A stretch of DNA of 64,000 bases from Vibrio metoecus (GTDB taxonomy: Bacteria > Pseudomonadota > Gammaproteobacteria > Enterobacterales > Vibrionaceae), in NCBI RefSeq assembly GCF_009665255.1, contig NZ_CP035686.1, positions 62,001 through 126,000 on the forward strand, written 5' to 3'. Positions within the stretch are counted from its first letter, which is position 1, and each line of letters starts with the position of its first letter. Positions 63,475 through 64,000 of the stretch are shown here, piece by piece. The notes beneath the pieces were generated by a model. It saw only the letters and a list, made by a program, of their open reading frames with translations, was not told the DNA's origin and ran no database searches. The position numbers were made by a program, and so were the translations under genes.

Positions 63475-64000
63475 ATGTCTGATACCACACATCTTGATCC
63501 TTTCGCTGATCGCGAAGCCGACAATTATGACAATCCAATTCCGAGTCGTGAGTACATTCTCGAATTTTTAACCCAAGCCAATGTTCCCATGAATCGCAAC
63601 GATATGTTCGAAGCCCTGAAACTCGAGGGTGAAGAGCAATATGAAGGGTTGCGTCGTCGCTTACGAGCAATGGAACGAGATGGACAACTGGTGTTCACAC
63701 GCCGCCAATGCTATGCCTTGCCAGAAAAGTTAGAAATGGTGAAAGGCTATGTGATTGGCCACAAAGATGGCCATGGCTGGGTACGTCCAGAAGGAAGCCT
63801 CAATAAAGAAGGCGATATCCTGTTACCTCATCATCAGATGCGTACGCTAATCCATGGTGATTATGTATTAGTGCAACCAAGCGGTACCGATAAACGTGGC
63901 CGCAAAGAGGGGCGTCTGGTACGCATTTTAGAAGAGCGCAATGGCCAAATTGTTGGGCGTTTCTTCTTTGAATATGGCTATTCGTACGTGGTGCCGGATG
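63475..64000 (+). CDS. rnr: Ribonuclease R, N-terminal part (gene runs past the window)
   Basis: RNase R is a processive 3'-to-5' exoribonuclease that degrades structured RNA and acts in trans-translation. The reading frame is open without stop from the ATG at 63475 to the window end. It begins with SDTTHLDPFADREADNYDN, then the winged-helix domain (about 20-85: REYILEFLTQANVPMNRNDMFEALKL, LRRRLRAMERDGQL) and the first OB cold-shock domain (about 90-160: GYVIGHKDGHGWVRPEG). The catalytic RNB domain is beyond the window. The nsrR gene that precedes rnr in E. coli is absent here. Confidence 0.94.
   Translation, partial: MSDTTHLDPFADREADNYDNPIPSREYILEFLTQANVPMNRNDMFEALKLEGEEQYEGLRRRLRAMERDGQLVFTRRQCYALPEKLEMVKGYVIGHKDGHGWVRPEGSLNKEGDILLPHHQMRTLIHGDYVLVQPSGTDKRGRKEGRLVRILEERNGQIVGRFFFEYGYSYVVPD

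Noticed and set aside
1..64000. Mobile elements, tRNA genes or phage remnants
   Set aside because: I saw no transposase, integrase, terminal inverted repeats or cloverleaf sequence; gene order is that of a conserved core chromosome.

Overview
The window is an ordinary stretch of gammaproteobacterial core chromosome, and its gene content points to Vibrio cholerae or a very close relative such as V. mimicus. The markers are AphA (a Vibrio-specific virulence and quorum-sensing regulator), MotX of the sodium-driven polar flagellar motor, a PilMNOPQ type IV pilus cluster, an Xds-type secreted nuclease with a GlyGly-CTERM tail, and a block order shared with E. coli but with vibrio-specific replacements. 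The species call rests on remembered protein sequences, not on a search. I see no rRNA, tRNA, insertion sequence, prophage, integron or CRISPR array.

Layout. 1-5.0 kb: the end of efp, fumarate reductase frdABCD on the minus strand, and divergent epmA, whose product modifies EF-P. 5.1-8.3 kb: yibN-secB-gpsA-cysE. 8.4-11.9 kb: aphA and ppc. 12.1-18.1 kb: arginine biosynthesis, argE divergent from argCBGH. 18.3-22.2 kb: a DUF3624 membrane protein and a redox block (Lpd-like flavoprotein, Prx5-glutaredoxin fusion, divergent oxyR). 22.2-24.7 kb: mrcA (PBP1A), broken here by a frameshift. 24.9-36.2 kb: pilMNOPQ followed by aroK-aroB-damX-dam-rpe-gph-trpS. 36.3-43.0 kb: a lone solute-binding-like protein, xds, rimO and sulfide:quinone oxidoreductase. 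43.2-49.0 kb: pabA, astC/argD-astA-astD and a DUF1338 enzyme. 49.1-57.3 kb: crp and the prkB-yheU-yheT-(TIGR02444)-yheS / kefG-kefB-yheV neighbourhood. 57.4-64.0 kb: slyD, iaaA, purA, motX, a membrane sulfatase and the first part of rnr.

Several genes work together. EpmA acts on EF-P. ArgE, C, B, G and H with AstC/ArgD share ArgR-type regulation, visible as candidate tandem ARG boxes at both loci. OxyR faces the Prx-Grx gene across a shared OxyR-like site. CRP has candidate sites at its own gene, at frd/epmA and at pabA. KefG and KefB form a potassium-efflux unit. PilM to PilQ form the pilus alignment and secretin complex.

Nothing here looks like a new multi-gene system. The observations most worth checking are the mrcA frameshift, competing RNA hairpins ahead of aroK, a cysteine-rich tail on the Lpd-like flavoprotein, a sigma-28 promoter for motX inserted into the purA-rnr block, and a partial AST operon with three stacked hairpins.
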